DNA of 64,000 nucleotides from Streptococcus constellatus subsp. constellatus (GTDB lineage Bacteria > Bacillota > Bacilli > Lactobacillales > Streptococcaceae). Location: NCBI RefSeq assembly GCF_023167545.1, contig NZ_AP014647.1, positions 1,178,001-1,242,000 of the forward strand. Reading direction: 5' to 3'. Positions 17,351-25,077 of the stretch are shown one piece after another (within the stretch, counting starts at the first letter, position 1; each line of letters starts with the position of its first letter). The notes under the pieces were generated by a model, which saw only the letters and a program-made list of their open reading frames with translations, searched no databases and was not told the DNA's origin. Both the position numbers and the translations under genes were made by a program.

Positions 17351-18736
17351 TCAGTCCACACCTGCGACTTCCGCTTCGCACGTCGCCTGCGTGGACTGTC
17401 TGCTGTTGGATAACTTTTTAATTTCCTCCAAGAAATCATATCCTTTTGGTACAAGGGGAGTATAAAACTCTGATATGACACTTGTTCCTACATCAACATA
17501 GCCACGACCTTTGATTCGCTTTAAGAAGAAATCCTTTTGTACGTCACTGCCAAACATCATGCCATAGCCCATTTCAGACATACGACCTAAAGCCACTCTG
17601 AAATTAAACTGATCACGGATTCCGTCGCCTAAATATTTTGCGTCTGGACGTTGACAAGCCAGTATTAGAAAGAAGCCAGCTTGACGACCTAACATGACAA
17701 TCTGTTTCAGCTTATTCATAACTGCGGTGTTTTCTTTTGTTCCCAGCATTTCCATGAAAGCGACGTATTCATCAAAGATTAAGAAGTGTGCCGGGAGACC
17801 TAAGTAAGCATAATTTTTGCCAGTCTTATAGTTCTTCATCTGCTTCATTTCCTCACTACGTTTCATCATTTCTTCATAGAATGTTTCAATGCAAGAAAGC
17901 AAGTCTTCTTTTCTATAGTAGACATTTGCCATCACAGAACCTAAGTCCGCAAGATCAGCATTTTTCGGGTCAAGAATATACAGTTTTGAATCTGTATGAA
18001 GCAAGGCTTCAATCAGTGTCAGTATAAAGTAAGTTTTACCGCCACCTGTACCACCAGCAATCAACATATGAGGGAGCTTATCATATTCCCACCATACGTT
18101 TTTCATTAAGCGAAGTTTACCATCTTTAGCTTCTACTTCATCAATAGAAATACGACTGGCTATGGTGTCATAGAGCAAAGTATATTCCACATAGGAATCC
18201 TTTAACTCTTTATCCGTCAGCTCACAGTACAAGCCACTCTCTAATTTCTTTTCCAAGTGTAAGAGTTGGTCTTGATATTTTCCCAGCGTGATTTCCACCC
18301 GTATCTGTATCAAGCCATTTTTAAGTCGATAATACATTTTAGGGAAGTAGGTTATCTTTTCCTTTGTACGACCAGCACTATCTTTAAAGAAACCCTCTGT
18401 TTTGACCTGTTCAGATTCATACCACTTGTTTTCAAGTATCATCTTTGCCAGTTTTTGACGGTGGTAAAGTTGTTTAACCGTATCATAGCGAACCCGTTTG
18501 AATACAAACGCTACCAGCAAGCAGATAAGAATTGCGACACTGAAACTGATAATTAAATAGGGAATGTCAATCTTATCTGCTTGTGATAGGTTAAAATCCT
18601 GCCAGTTGATCTGCTGGATTGTCTTCACATGAAACAGTCCGACAACCAGCAGGAAAACAGGCAGGAGTGACGCTATCGTAAAATGAAAGACTAAATCTTT
18701 ACCAGATGGGCGAATCCTTTTACCACGCTGTTTCAT
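17351..18736 (-). CDS. orf21: Tn916 Orf21, FtsK/SpoIIIE-type coupling protein
   Basis: A 461-residue coupling protein that links the relaxase-DNA complex to the channel. Two membrane helices lie near residues 15-35 and 50-72. The FtsK-like ATPase has Walker A IAGGTGGGKTYFIL (about 228-241) and Walker B HFLIFDEYVAFM (about 318-329), followed by LACQRPDAKYLGDGIRDQF. Length matches Tn916 Orf21 (TcpA/ConQ family). It is a different family from the VirD4-type coupling protein of the host ICE. Confidence 0.95.
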   Translation of the reverse strand: MKQRGKRIRPSGKDLVFHFTIASLLPVFLLVVGLFHVKTIQQINWQDFNLSQADKIDIPYLIISFSVAILICLLVAFVFKRVRYDTVKQLYHRQKLAKMILENKWYESEQVKTEGFFKDSAGRTKEKITYFPKMYYRLKNGLIQIRVEITLGKYQDQLLHLEKKLESGLYCELTDKELKDSYVEYTLLYDTIASRISIDEVEAKDGKLRLMKNVWWEYDKLPHMLIAGGTGGGKTYFILTLIEALLHTDSKLYILDPKNADLADLGSVMANVYYRKEDLLSCIETFYEEMMKRSEEMKQMKNYKTGKNYAYLGLPAHFLIFDEYVAFMEMLGTKENTAVMNKLKQIVMLGRQAGFFLILACQRPDAKYLGDGIRDQFNFRVALGRMSEMGYGMMFGSDVQKDFFLKRIKGRGYVDVGTSVISEFYTPLVPKGYDFLEEIKKLSNSRQSTQATCEAEVAGVD

Positions 18737-18764
18737 GCGAAAAAGTCTCCTTTCTACCTAGCGA

Positions 18765-19151
18765 CTATTTGTCTTGTGTCGGTTCTTTCTTTGCTTGTGG
18801 TTGAGCTTTGAATGAACTAGAATCCTTTGTCAGCACAATATCGTCTGCCTTGATATACCAGTCAACATCTGCTCCTTGATAGGTGGCAGTAGCAACGGTG
18901 TCCGCAATGGGATTGATAAGTTCCACCCGTGCGTTATAATCAAACTCTTTCAAAGGCACGCTGGCAGGAATACTTACTTGAATCATGCGTCCTTGTCCTT
19001 TGGATTTTAAGTCATAGGTACGTTCCTTGATTTCATCTGAAACCGACCCGTCTTCATTTTGGATTCTCACTTCACGACGTAGAGCAGAGAATTTCAATTC
19101 TCCAAAAGTCGTGTCTTTATCTAATACAATGCCATTTGCTAATCTCATCAT
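18765..19151 (-). CDS. orf22: Tn916 Orf22, DUF961-family protein
   Basis: A 128-residue protein of the DUF961 (YdcP-like) family, paralogous to Orf23. It has a beta-rich core with RTYDLKSKGQGRMIQVSIPA and VELINPIADTVATATYQGAD. Homologues in ICEBs1 (HelP) are helicase-processivity factors needed for element replication. The start ATGATG at 19151 follows GAGAGGA by 4-5 bp; either codon could be used. It lies at the front of the transfer operon. Confidence 0.92.
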   Translation of the reverse strand: MMRLANGIVLDKDTTFGELKFSALRREVRIQNEDGSVSDEIKERTYDLKSKGQGRMIQVSIPASVPLKEFDYNARVELINPIADTVATATYQGADVDWYIKADDIVLTKDSSSFKAQPQAKKEPTQDK

Positions 19152-19166
19152 TTTTCCTCTCTTTCT

Positions 19167-19481
19167 TTATTCTTTTATCATGTCGTCAGCATGTAAAAGG
19201 TAATTTGTAAAACCACGAGTGCCGATTTTGTAGCCCTCTGCGGTAATACGTGGATTGACTAACTTCACACGTTCCTCAAAGCCGAAATGTTTTTCGCCAG
19301 CTTCAGCAGGAAGCACCACCACAATATCATCTGCTCTTTGAACATCAGAATAGAGATTATAGCTTCTTGATAAGACAGTTAGCCGTCCGTTGATTCTTCG
19401 CTGAACGACTTTATCCTCGCCAGCAAATTCTAAATTGCCGAATGTTTTTTCCATGTTGGGAATCACAAATTTAAGTTCCAT
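19167..19481 (-). CDS. orf23: Tn916 Orf23, DUF961-family protein
   Basis: A 104-residue DUF961-family protein (MELKFVIPNMEKTFGNLEFA...). It shares with Orf22 the pattern of SRSYNLYSDVQRADDIVV and ERVKLVNPRITAEGYKIG. As a HelP-like protein it probably helps the helicase during rolling-circle replication of the excised transposon. It starts 15 bp upstream of orf22 in the same operon and begins about 330 bp inside the left end of Tn916. Confidence 0.92.
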   Translation of the reverse strand: MELKFVIPNMEKTFGNLEFAGEDKVVQRRINGRLTVLSRSYNLYSDVQRADDIVVVLPAEAGEKHFGFEERVKLVNPRITAEGYKIGTRGFTNYLLHADDMIKE

Positions 19482-19503
19482 ATTTTTACCTATCCTTTCT
19501 TTT

Positions 19504-19578
19504 TTATTGGCTGAATGAATGTTTGATGGTCTTAAAGAGTGGGGAACGACCTTTTGATTCTTGATTTTTTGTTTTCAT
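19504..19578 (-). CDS. 24-codon ORF at the start of the Tn916 transfer operon
   Basis: A short frame starts with ATG 19578 behind GGAAGTG and reads MKTKNQESKGRSPLFKTIKH... to a stop at 19504, 22 bp before orf23. The good ribosome site and the position suggest a small leader or transfer protein in the place usually called orf24. No domain can be recognised. Confidence 0.5.
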   Translation of the reverse strand: MKTKNQESKGRSPLFKTIKHSFSQ

Positions 19579-19604
19579 AAGTTCACTTCCTTTCAAAATC
19601 GGGT

Positions 19605-19637
19605 AAAAAAATAGACACCTCATTTTTTGAAGTGTCT
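19605..19637 (-). terminator. Hairpin with T-run before the Tn916 transfer operon
   Basis: On the minus strand AGACACTTC / GAGGTGTCT (19629-19637 and 19613-19621, one mismatch) is followed by ATTTTTTTA. It lies between the left end of Tn916 and the first short ORF, so it could stop transcription entering from outside or in the circular form. The rest of 19640-19812 holds only the DR2 repeats and end sequences. Confidence 0.6.
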
Positions 19638-19722
19638 ACCTATTAAATATTCAAATTTTATTGGAAGTATCTTTATATCTTCACTTTTCAAGGATAAATC
19701 GTCGTATCAAAGCTCATTCATA

Positions 19723-19744
19723 AGTAGTAAATTAGTAGTAAATT
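19723..19744 (+). repeat. Tn916 DR2 integrase arm-binding repeats, orf24 end
   Basis: Two perfect tandem copies of AGTAGTAAATT (19723-19733 and 19734-19744), in the same orientation as those near int. They mark the second arm-binding region of Tn916 integrase, about 70 bp from the transposon end. Confidence 0.85.
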
Positions 19745-19811
19745 GAGTGGTTTTGACCTTGATAAAGTGTGATAAGTCCAGTTTTTATGCGGATAACTAG
19801 ATTTTTATGCT

Positions 19812-20371
19812 ATTTTTAGCTCAATAATAGCTCTTTTTAAGTTCTTAATTGATTCATAATCCAAAGATGAAGATGGTTCATCTAAAAGAATAATTTCATT
19901 TTCTGAAATTCCACTAGCAGTTATAGCAATTAACTGCTTCTCTCCACCGGACAGTTCAAAAATATTCTTGTCTAACAAATCTTTACTACCTAAAACATCT
20001 GAATAATAGTGTATTTTATCTAAAATTAAATTTCTTTCTATACATCTATTTTCTAATTGAAAAGCCAATTCATCTGTGGAATTGATACAATAAAACTGTG
20101 TTTTAGGATTTTGAAACACTGTAGATATAAACTTGGATCGTTCTAATATACTCATCCCTAATAAAGATTTGTCCTTGTATAAAACATCTCCTTTTACATC
20201 TCCACAATCATATTCGGGAATAATGCCGTTTATTACTTTTAACAAACTACTTTTCCCCGTACCTGAGTGTCCCGTTATAACAGTTACCTCTCCGGGTTTG
20301 AAATTTAGATTTACATTTTCTAATATGCTTTCTCCATCAAACTTTAATACTAAATTTTGTAAACTAAGCAT
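19812..20371 (-). pseudogene. ECF transporter two-domain ATPase, N-terminal fragment cut by Tn916
   Basis: The first 186 residues of the ECF ATPase. Walker A is ITGHSGTGKSSLL (about 33-45), the signature is ELSGGEKQLIA (about 143-153) and Walker B with D-loop is IILLDEPSSSLDYES (about 163-177). The frame then enters the Tn916 end, adds IA and stops at 19805. The H-loop and the second ABC domain lie 18 kb away at 936-1780. The truncated protein lacks the switch His, so it should not work as an ATPase. The start overlaps ecfT by 8 bp, showing the original operon. Confidence 0.9.
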
Positions 20372-21065
20372 ACTTACCCCTTATATATAAATAGATTGCC
20401 CATACCATTATCACAAAAAATATGCAATCAATGCCACCAATGCGTGATTCACTAATACTTGTTCGCTTTTGATTAACAGCTAACCCTTTTGTCATTGCGG
20501 ATACTGTTAAATCATCTGCCGTCTTAGACAAACACATCAATAGTGGCACTAATCTATATTCAAATAATAGAATTGGATTTTTTATTAACTTTTTAAGCGT
20601 TAGTCCTCTCAAACGCATGGCTTTTTTTATCTGGCTATAATCAATCCTTGCGGCATAAAAGAAACGAACCATCACAGTCAATGGTATTGCTATTTCATCG
20701 GGACATTTCATTTTTTTCAATGAATAAATACTTTCCCCTACATTTGATGTGAGTATGGTATATTTCCCCATTAAAAATGCGGGAAGTATTTTCTTAACAA
20801 CCATTACTAATATCAGTAAAATCGCTACCAAGGGACTGTATTCTAATTTCATTAAAAATCTATCAGCACCATAAACGAACACAAGAGTAGCCATCCCAAT
20901 AATAGCTACTCTTGTATGTTTTGTATTTATTAAAAGCACTATCGGAATTACGGATATTATAAGGGCTTGCAAGAAATACTTTACTTGAATATTGCCTAAA
21001 ACCATCACATATGAAAGAACTATTGTCATAAAAAGTTTTGTACGAAAATCAAGTTTGATTGTCAT
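20364..21065 (-). CDS. ECF transporter transmembrane protein (EcfT-like)
   Basis: A 233-residue membrane protein with about five or six hydrophobic segments, including IVLSYVMVLGNIQVKYFLQA and LVPLLMCLSKTADDLTVSAM, and the coupling-helix region with the AMRLRG-type motif IKKAMRLRGLTLKKLI. This motif is characteristic of EcfT/CbiQ-type proteins that contact the ATPase. It lies between the S component (21 bp gap) and the ATPase (8 bp overlap). With the ATPase broken, the intact gene may no longer have its own partner. Confidence 0.88.
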   Translation of the reverse strand: MTIKLDFRTKLFMTIVLSYVMVLGNIQVKYFLQALIISVIPIVLLINTKHTRVAIIGMATLVFVYGADRFLMKLEYSPLVAILLILVMVVKKILPAFLMGKYTILTSNVGESIYSLKKMKCPDEIAIPLTVMVRFFYAARIDYSQIKKAMRLRGLTLKKLIKNPILLFEYRLVPLLMCLSKTADDLTVSAMTKGLAVNQKRTSISESRIGGIDCIFFVIMVWAIYLYIRGKYA

Positions 21066-21085
21066 CCTTAACTCCTTATGAATCC

Positions 21086-21673
21086 TTATTTTTCCATACC
21101 AGCCTTTTTAAAATGTTTTTTTAGGAAAGCCATACCTATACTACAACCAATATATGCTCCTATAATTCCACCTATTGCCATTACGACAATAATCCAATTC
21201 GGCATTACACTAAGCATCTTATCAATAAATTCTTGTTTATATCCTCGCTCTAACATCTGCTTGACATATTCATTTCTTGATATAAAAATTGGCAACCAAT
21301 TTCCTAATGTGCAAAGTGGAGCAACAGAAAATGCTAATCTTGCCTTATTAACATCCGTATATTCTCCTGATTTCAAAATAACTTCAGCAATAATACCAGC
21401 AATAACAGCGGTCAATAATGCCCAAGGTCCATGTCCCATAGCAACATATACTAATGCAATAAGTAATGATTGAATAAACACCATTCCTCTTTTTTTAATC
21501 TTTGTGGAATACAGCATATTTACAGGTCCTACTAAAACTCCCTGTGCAAATGGAACAACCGGCATTAAAACTGGAACCATTCCTAAAAATGATCCAATCA
21601 TCATAAATACAAAACCTAATACAGAAAATAATCCTATGTTGATTAAATCCTTTACTTCTAATCGTTTACTCAT
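21086..21673 (-). CDS. ECF transporter substrate-binding component, MptD-like family
   Basis: A 195-residue, six-helix integral membrane protein of the size of ECF S components. The N-terminus MSKRLEVKDLINIGLFSVLG and the stretch ALVYVAMGHGPWALLTAVIA fit the MptD-like family of putative S components found next to ABC exporters in streptococcal and clostridial elements. The substrate is not known from the sequence. It starts 11 bp downstream of the TetR gene and is the first structural gene of the cargo operon. Confidence 0.82.
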   Translation of the reverse strand: MSKRLEVKDLINIGLFSVLGFVFMMIGSFLGMVPVLMPVVPFAQGVLVGPVNMLYSTKIKKRGMVFIQSLLIALVYVAMGHGPWALLTAVIAGIIAEVILKSGEYTDVNKARLAFSVAPLCTLGNWLPIFISRNEYVKQMLERGYKQEFIDKMLSVMPNWIIVVMAIGGIIGAYIGCSIGMAFLKKHFKKAGMEK

Positions 21674-21684
21674 TTTAAACCTCC

Positions 21685-22275
21685 CTATCTCTTGTCAATA
21701 TCAACAATGTAATTTACCATTGTTTCTTTTATATATTTTTTATGTTGTGAAAAAGAATTTCTTGCACAGAGAACTTCAGAACTTAATATCATCGCATTGA
21801 TATAATTCACTAAAAAACCGTCACCAAATATATCTGCCTTAATTCCAAGCTGCTTGGCGATTAAACTTAGCTCATTAGTCGTATTAAGTTTCAATTCTTG
21901 ATACAATTTTTCCAAATCCTGATTATATTTTTTTGCTTGTAAAAGGAGTGTATACAATCTCATCAATTCTGTATCAGCCAGCGACTTATCAACCAAAATA
22001 TCACCCATTTGCTGATATTTATCTTTTCCTCGATTGTTTTTTAAATACTCATTTATCAAGTTGTTTCTATAATCATTACCATCAAGCATTAAGTCTTTAA
22101 ACATTTCGTTTGTATTACCATAATGATGATAGACACCTCCTCTACTCATTCCTACCTCTGTGATAACATCTTCCATTGTTGTAAGTTGAAACCCTTTATT
22201 TAGAAAGCATTTCTTTGCAGCTTCTCGAATCTCTTTTTTTCTAATTTGTCCAACTTTTTGTTTTTCTTCTTTCAA
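21685..22275 (-). CDS. TetR-family regulator of the ECF/ABC cargo operon
   Basis: A 196-residue TetR-type repressor. The N-terminal HTH (about 14-60) is seen in EIREAAKKCFLNKGFQLTTM and GMSRGGVYHHYGNTNEMFKD. The C-terminal helical domain would bind a ligand, not recognisable here. It is the first gene of the operon and lies behind a promoter with an adjacent palindrome (22309-22357), so it probably represses itself and the transporter genes. The arrangement suggests a substrate- or toxin-responsive system. Confidence 0.88.
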   Translation of the reverse strand: MKEEKQKVGQIRKKEIREAAKKCFLNKGFQLTTMEDVITEVGMSRGGVYHHYGNTNEMFKDLMLDGNDYRNNLINEYLKNNRGKDKYQQMGDILVDKSLADTELMRLYTLLLQAKKYNQDLEKLYQELKLNTTNELSLIAKQLGIKADIFGDGFLVNYINAMILSSEVLCARNSFSQHKKYIKETMVNYIVDIDKR

Positions 22276-22308
22276 AACAAAGACCTCATTTCATATCGTA
22301 ATAAAAAC

Positions 22309-22357
22309 CGACACTACTGTCGAATTTTATTTTATCATAAATGATAGTTAATGTCAA
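22309..22357 (-). promoter_or_regulatory. Promoter and palindromic operator for the tetR-ECF operon
   Basis: On the minus strand TTGACA (22357-22352), a 17-bp spacer and TAAAAT (22334-22329) form a near-consensus promoter. The palindrome CGACAGTAGTGTCG (22322-22309) with arms CGACA/TGTCG lies just downstream at the expected transcription start, a typical TetR operator position. Confidence 0.75.
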
Positions 22358-22395
22358 CTAACTTTTAAGTTTGAATAACAATCTTCTTTATAGCT

Positions 22396-22424
22396 TTGAC
22401 TTTCAGCAAATTTTATTGTAAAAT
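22396..22424 (+). promoter_or_regulatory. Promoter for mobC-relaxase
   Basis: TTGACT (22396-22401), a 17-bp spacer and TAAAAT (22419-22424) form a good rightward sigma-A promoter, divergent from the tetR promoter and upstream of the oriT-like repeats and mobC. Confidence 0.65.
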
Positions 22425-22449
22425 TATCTAAAAGTTAATAGATGCTTAA

Positions 22450-22582
22450 TGCTTGCTATCTAATTCATTCTTTTGTAGCAAGCACAGTAAGTGTACGGAC
22501 ACTTACGAAAAAATTGATGAAGCAGCCCTTTGGGATCTGCTTCTTTTTTTATCAATTTTTAACTTGTTAGGGTGTACCCTAA
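22450..22582 (+). other. oriT: Probable ICE oriT region with three inverted repeats
   Basis: Upstream of mobC are IR1 TGCTTGCTA / TAGCAAGCA (22450-22458, 22476-22484), IR2 TAAGTGT / ACACTTA around ACGG (22488-22505) and IR3 TTAGGGT / ACCCTAA (about 22567-22582). Between IR2 and IR3 is a GAAGCAG / CTGCTTC hairpin followed by seven T residues (22519-22550), which reads as a rightward terminator inside the mobC leader. Position and repeats fit a MOBP-type oriT, but the nick site is not identified. Confidence 0.55.
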
Positions 22583-22614
22583 GACCCGAAATACATTCAA
22601 AGGAGGATTTACCT

Positions 22615-22965
22615 ATGGCAAATAGAATGCGAAATGAAAGACTTGAAATTAAATTAACTGAAGAAGAAAAGGCTCTTTTTGAGGAGAAAAGAAAACTTGC
22701 GAAATGCAAAAATATGAGCCATTTCATTCGCAAGTGCGTTTTAGAAAAGGAAATATATCAAGTGGATTTAGAGCCATTTAGAGATTTACAGGGCTTGCTT
22801 TCCAACGCTACAAACAACATAAATCAGATTGCAAAGCGTGTAAATTCGACCGGCATAATCTACAAAGATGATATAAACGATATGAAAAAGCAGATTGAAC
22901 ATTTCTCAAAAGAGTTGTGGCAGATACATTCACTGCTTCTTAACAGAACTTCTGGAGGTGATTAA
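22615..22965 (+). CDS. mobC: MobC-like relaxosome protein
   Basis: A 116-residue accessory protein for the relaxase. The N-terminus MANRMRNERLEIKLTEEEKA and FEEKRKLAKCKNMSHFIRKC form a ribbon-helix-helix-type DNA-binding unit, followed by LLSNATNNINQIAKRVNSTG, the usual MobC core. The frame is open 54 codons upstream, but ATG 22615 is preceded by AAGGAGG with 8 bp spacing and matches the family start. It is 5 bp from the relaxase gene and lies directly downstream of the oriT candidate. Confidence 0.9.
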   Translation: MANRMRNERLEIKLTEEEKALFEEKRKLAKCKNMSHFIRKCVLEKEIYQVDLEPFRDLQGLLSNATNNINQIAKRVNSTGIIYKDDINDMKKQIEHFSKELWQIHSLLLNRTSGGD

Positions 22966-22970
22966 ATTTT

Positions 22971-24302
22971 ATGGCTATTACAAAAATACATCCCATAAAA
23001 TCAACCCTTAATCTTGCCATTTCATATATTGTTAATGGAGAAAAAACAGACGAGCAAATCTTAGTAAGCACTCATAAATGCCATCAGGAAACTGCTCATA
23101 CCCAATTTTTAAGAACACGAAATGATGCAGGAACAAACGGAACTGTTCTTGCCAGACACCTTATTCAATCCTTTTTACCGGGAGAAACAAGTCCTGAAAT
23201 TGCACATCAAATCGGTCTTGAACTATGTAAAAAGATATTAAAGGATGAGTACGAATTTGTCTTATCTACCCATATAGATAAAGGGCATATCCACAATCAT
23301 ATCATCTTCAATAATGTAAATATGGTAACTGGCAAGTGCTATCAATCCAACAAGAAAAGCTACCACCAAATCAGGTATCAAAGCGATAAACTATGCAAGG
23401 ATAATAACCTTTCTGTGATTGATGAGTTCTACGAGAGCTATAAGAGAAAGTACAAAACAAATGGCAAGTCATGGTATGAAAATGAACAGGCAAAGCGTGG
23501 CAGTTCTTGGAAGAGCAAGCTTCAATTTGACATTGATCGTTTGATAAAACAGTCTAAAGATTGGGAAGAATTTCTAAAGAAAATGGCGGAACTTGATTAT
23601 GAAATAAAGCATGGAAAACATATAGCCTTTAAGCCAAAAGATAAGCAGAAATTTACAAGGGCTAAGACGATTGGTGAGGATTATACCGAAGAAAGATTAA
23701 GAGAGCGTATTACAGAAAATCAATCAATTAAAGCCCCACCTGTCAAAAAACGCATTGGAAATGTCATCAATATGAATACCAATGCCAAAGTGAAAGAGAG
23801 CAAAGGCTATGAATATTGGGCAACAAAACATAACTTAAATACAATGGCTGAGTCAGTTGTTTTCATCAGAGAACATGGCATTAAATCCGTTAAGCAGCTT
23901 GATGAATGCATCAAGAAAAGTGCTGAAGAAAGACAGAACTTACAAGATAAAATCAAAAAAATTGACAAGGATATGCAACTACTTTCTGATACGATGGAAC
24001 AAGTTCATACTGTTAAAAAGTATCGAGCCTACTACAAGGAATATAAAGCAAATCCTTCTGATAAGGCATTTTTTGAGGAGCATAAGTCTGAAATCACACG
24101 CTACGAAACAGATCTTGCAAAACTCAAAAAATCCTATTCAAAGCTGCCTGATTCAAAAGATATTTTAGATAAACTTGATAAATTGCAAGAAAAAAAGAAT
24201 ACCCTAATGCAAGAGTATTCTTCTACAAAATCTACTATGGACGAGCTTTATCAAATACGAAAGAACTATGGGATTTACATGGGCAAGGAGATGGAGAGAT
24301 AA
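22971..24302 (+). CDS. MOBP-type relaxase (MobA/VirD2 family)
   Basis: A 443-residue relaxase that nicks the ICE oriT and leads the strand to the recipient. The N-terminal domain (about 1-260) has the candidate catalytic Tyr in NLAISYIVNGEKT (about residue 19) and the metal-binding triad THIDKGHIHNHIIFNN (about 102-117). The C-terminal 140 residues are charged and coiled-coil-like. It is transcribed opposite to the rest of the ICE transfer genes, together with mobC. No truncation is seen. Confidence 0.94.
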   Translation: MAITKIHPIKSTLNLAISYIVNGEKTDEQILVSTHKCHQETAHTQFLRTRNDAGTNGTVLARHLIQSFLPGETSPEIAHQIGLELCKKILKDEYEFVLSTHIDKGHIHNHIIFNNVNMVTGKCYQSNKKSYHQIRYQSDKLCKDNNLSVIDEFYESYKRKYKTNGKSWYENEQAKRGSSWKSKLQFDIDRLIKQSKDWEEFLKKMAELDYEIKHGKHIAFKPKDKQKFTRAKTIGEDYTEERLRERITENQSIKAPPVKKRIGNVINMNTNAKVKESKGYEYWATKHNLNTMAESVVFIREHGIKSVKQLDECIKKSAEERQNLQDKIKKIDKDMQLLSDTMEQVHTVKKYRAYYKEYKANPSDKAFFEEHKSEITRYETDLAKLKKSYSKLPDSKDILDKLDKLQEKKNTLMQEYSSTKSTMDELYQIRKNYGIYMGKEMER

Positions 24303-24332
24303 TTTTTTCTCTCCTCTTTTTTCAAGACAAAT

Positions 24333-24368
24333 AAAAAACAGTCGGTGCAGCCCTAAGACCACACCGAC
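24333..24368 (-). terminator. Terminator between SSB-like gene and relaxase gene
   Basis: GTCGGTG / CACCGAC (24341-24347 and 24362-24368) is followed on the minus strand by TGTTTTTTATT. It would end the leftward ICE operon just before it meets the convergent relaxase gene. Confidence 0.8.
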
Positions 24369-24375
24369 CGTAAAT

Positions 24376-25035
24376 TTATCTCTCAGCTTCTTTGTTTGCT
24401 TCTTTCTTTTCTTTTGGCTTTTCCTTATCTTCCGCCTGATATTTCTTGATAGCTCCAAGTACAGATTCTTTCTTTTCTTCTTGTCCTTTCATTTGTTCCT
24501 TTGCCTTTAGTAGCTTTGAAGAAAGTATCCTGATGTTGCTATGCTCCTTGCCGTTATCATCAATGGATGTTCTGATTTGTCCAAAGAGCTTAACAAAATC
24601 TCCCTGCTTAAAGTCCTTTGGAATATCGCTTTTTTCTCCGTATGCCGAACAATTATGATATACCTTATTCCCTTCATCGTCTTTGGATACTACGGAGAAA
24701 TTCGCTACCTTAAAGGCTTCTCCGTTTTTATTTTCCCTTTCAACTACATCGACCTCTCCAACGATATTTCCTACAATATTTACAAGGTTATCCTTTTCTT
24801 CCTGAACATAAGGCAGGTCTTTTATCTGCCCCTGTTCTCTTAAATCCTCAATCATATAGTCAAATTCCTCATGCAGCAAATTAAGGCTGTCATTGTCCAT
24901 ATAAGCGTCATAGAGCTTATCTAAAGCACTTTCATTGTTGATACCTTTTTCTAGGCTTATAATCGCCTTTACAAAGTCCTTGTGGTTATCATTTACCATA
25001 TCTTCTATTTGATTTCTCATTGTTTTGTAATCCAT
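24376..25035 (-). CDS. SSB-like (OB-fold) protein of the ICE, LtrC-type
   Basis: A 219-residue protein with an alpha-helical N-terminus (about 1-80) and an OB-fold similar to single-strand-binding proteins (about 85-170: FKVANFSVVSKDDEGNKVYH, NCSAYGEKSDIPKDFKQGDF). The acidic-basic C-terminus (KEKPKEKKEANKEAER) is flexible. The motif NCSAYGEKS is shared with the smaller SSB at 48469-48780 (NCAAYGEKS). I chose ATG 25035 with AAGGAG 8 bp upstream. It lies 42 bp after the giant helicase gene and probably works in single-stranded DNA handling during transfer. Confidence 0.78.
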   Translation of the reverse strand: MDYKTMRNQIEDMVNDNHKDFVKAIISLEKGINNESALDKLYDAYMDNDSLNLLHEEFDYMIEDLREQGQIKDLPYVQEEKDNLVNIVGNIVGEVDVVERENKNGEAFKVANFSVVSKDDEGNKVYHNCSAYGEKSDIPKDFKQGDFVKLFGQIRTSIDDNGKEHSNIRILSSKLLKAKEQMKGQEEKKESVLGAIKKYQAEDKEKPKEKKEANKEAER

Positions 25036-25077
25036 GTTTTTATCTCCTTTCATGGCAAAAGGGAGGTTACCCTCCCC

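Larger units (their letters stand above)
1780..19812 (-). mobile_element. Tn916: Tn916 conjugative transposon with tet(M)
   Basis: A complete, collinear Tn916 gene set is present: orf23, orf22, orf21, orf20, orf19, orf18 (ardA), orf17, orf16, orf15, orf14, orf13, tet(M), orf6, orf9, orf7, orf8, xis and int. The ends were placed by rejoining the interrupted ECF ATPase gene; the span of about 18,033 bp agrees with the known 18.03 kb of Tn916. The target is A/T-rich (a run of eight A residues on the minus strand on the int side), as Tn916 prefers. The ends are uncertain by about 6 bp because of the coupling sequence. The DR2 integrase-arm repeats are present at both ends. Confidence 0.95.

Noticed and set aside
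17196..17381. A 61-codon frame across the Tn916 orf21-orf20 gap
   Set aside because: It covers the oriT inverted repeats and overlaps the end of orf21; it has no ribosome site and no domain. The sequence is explained by oriT.
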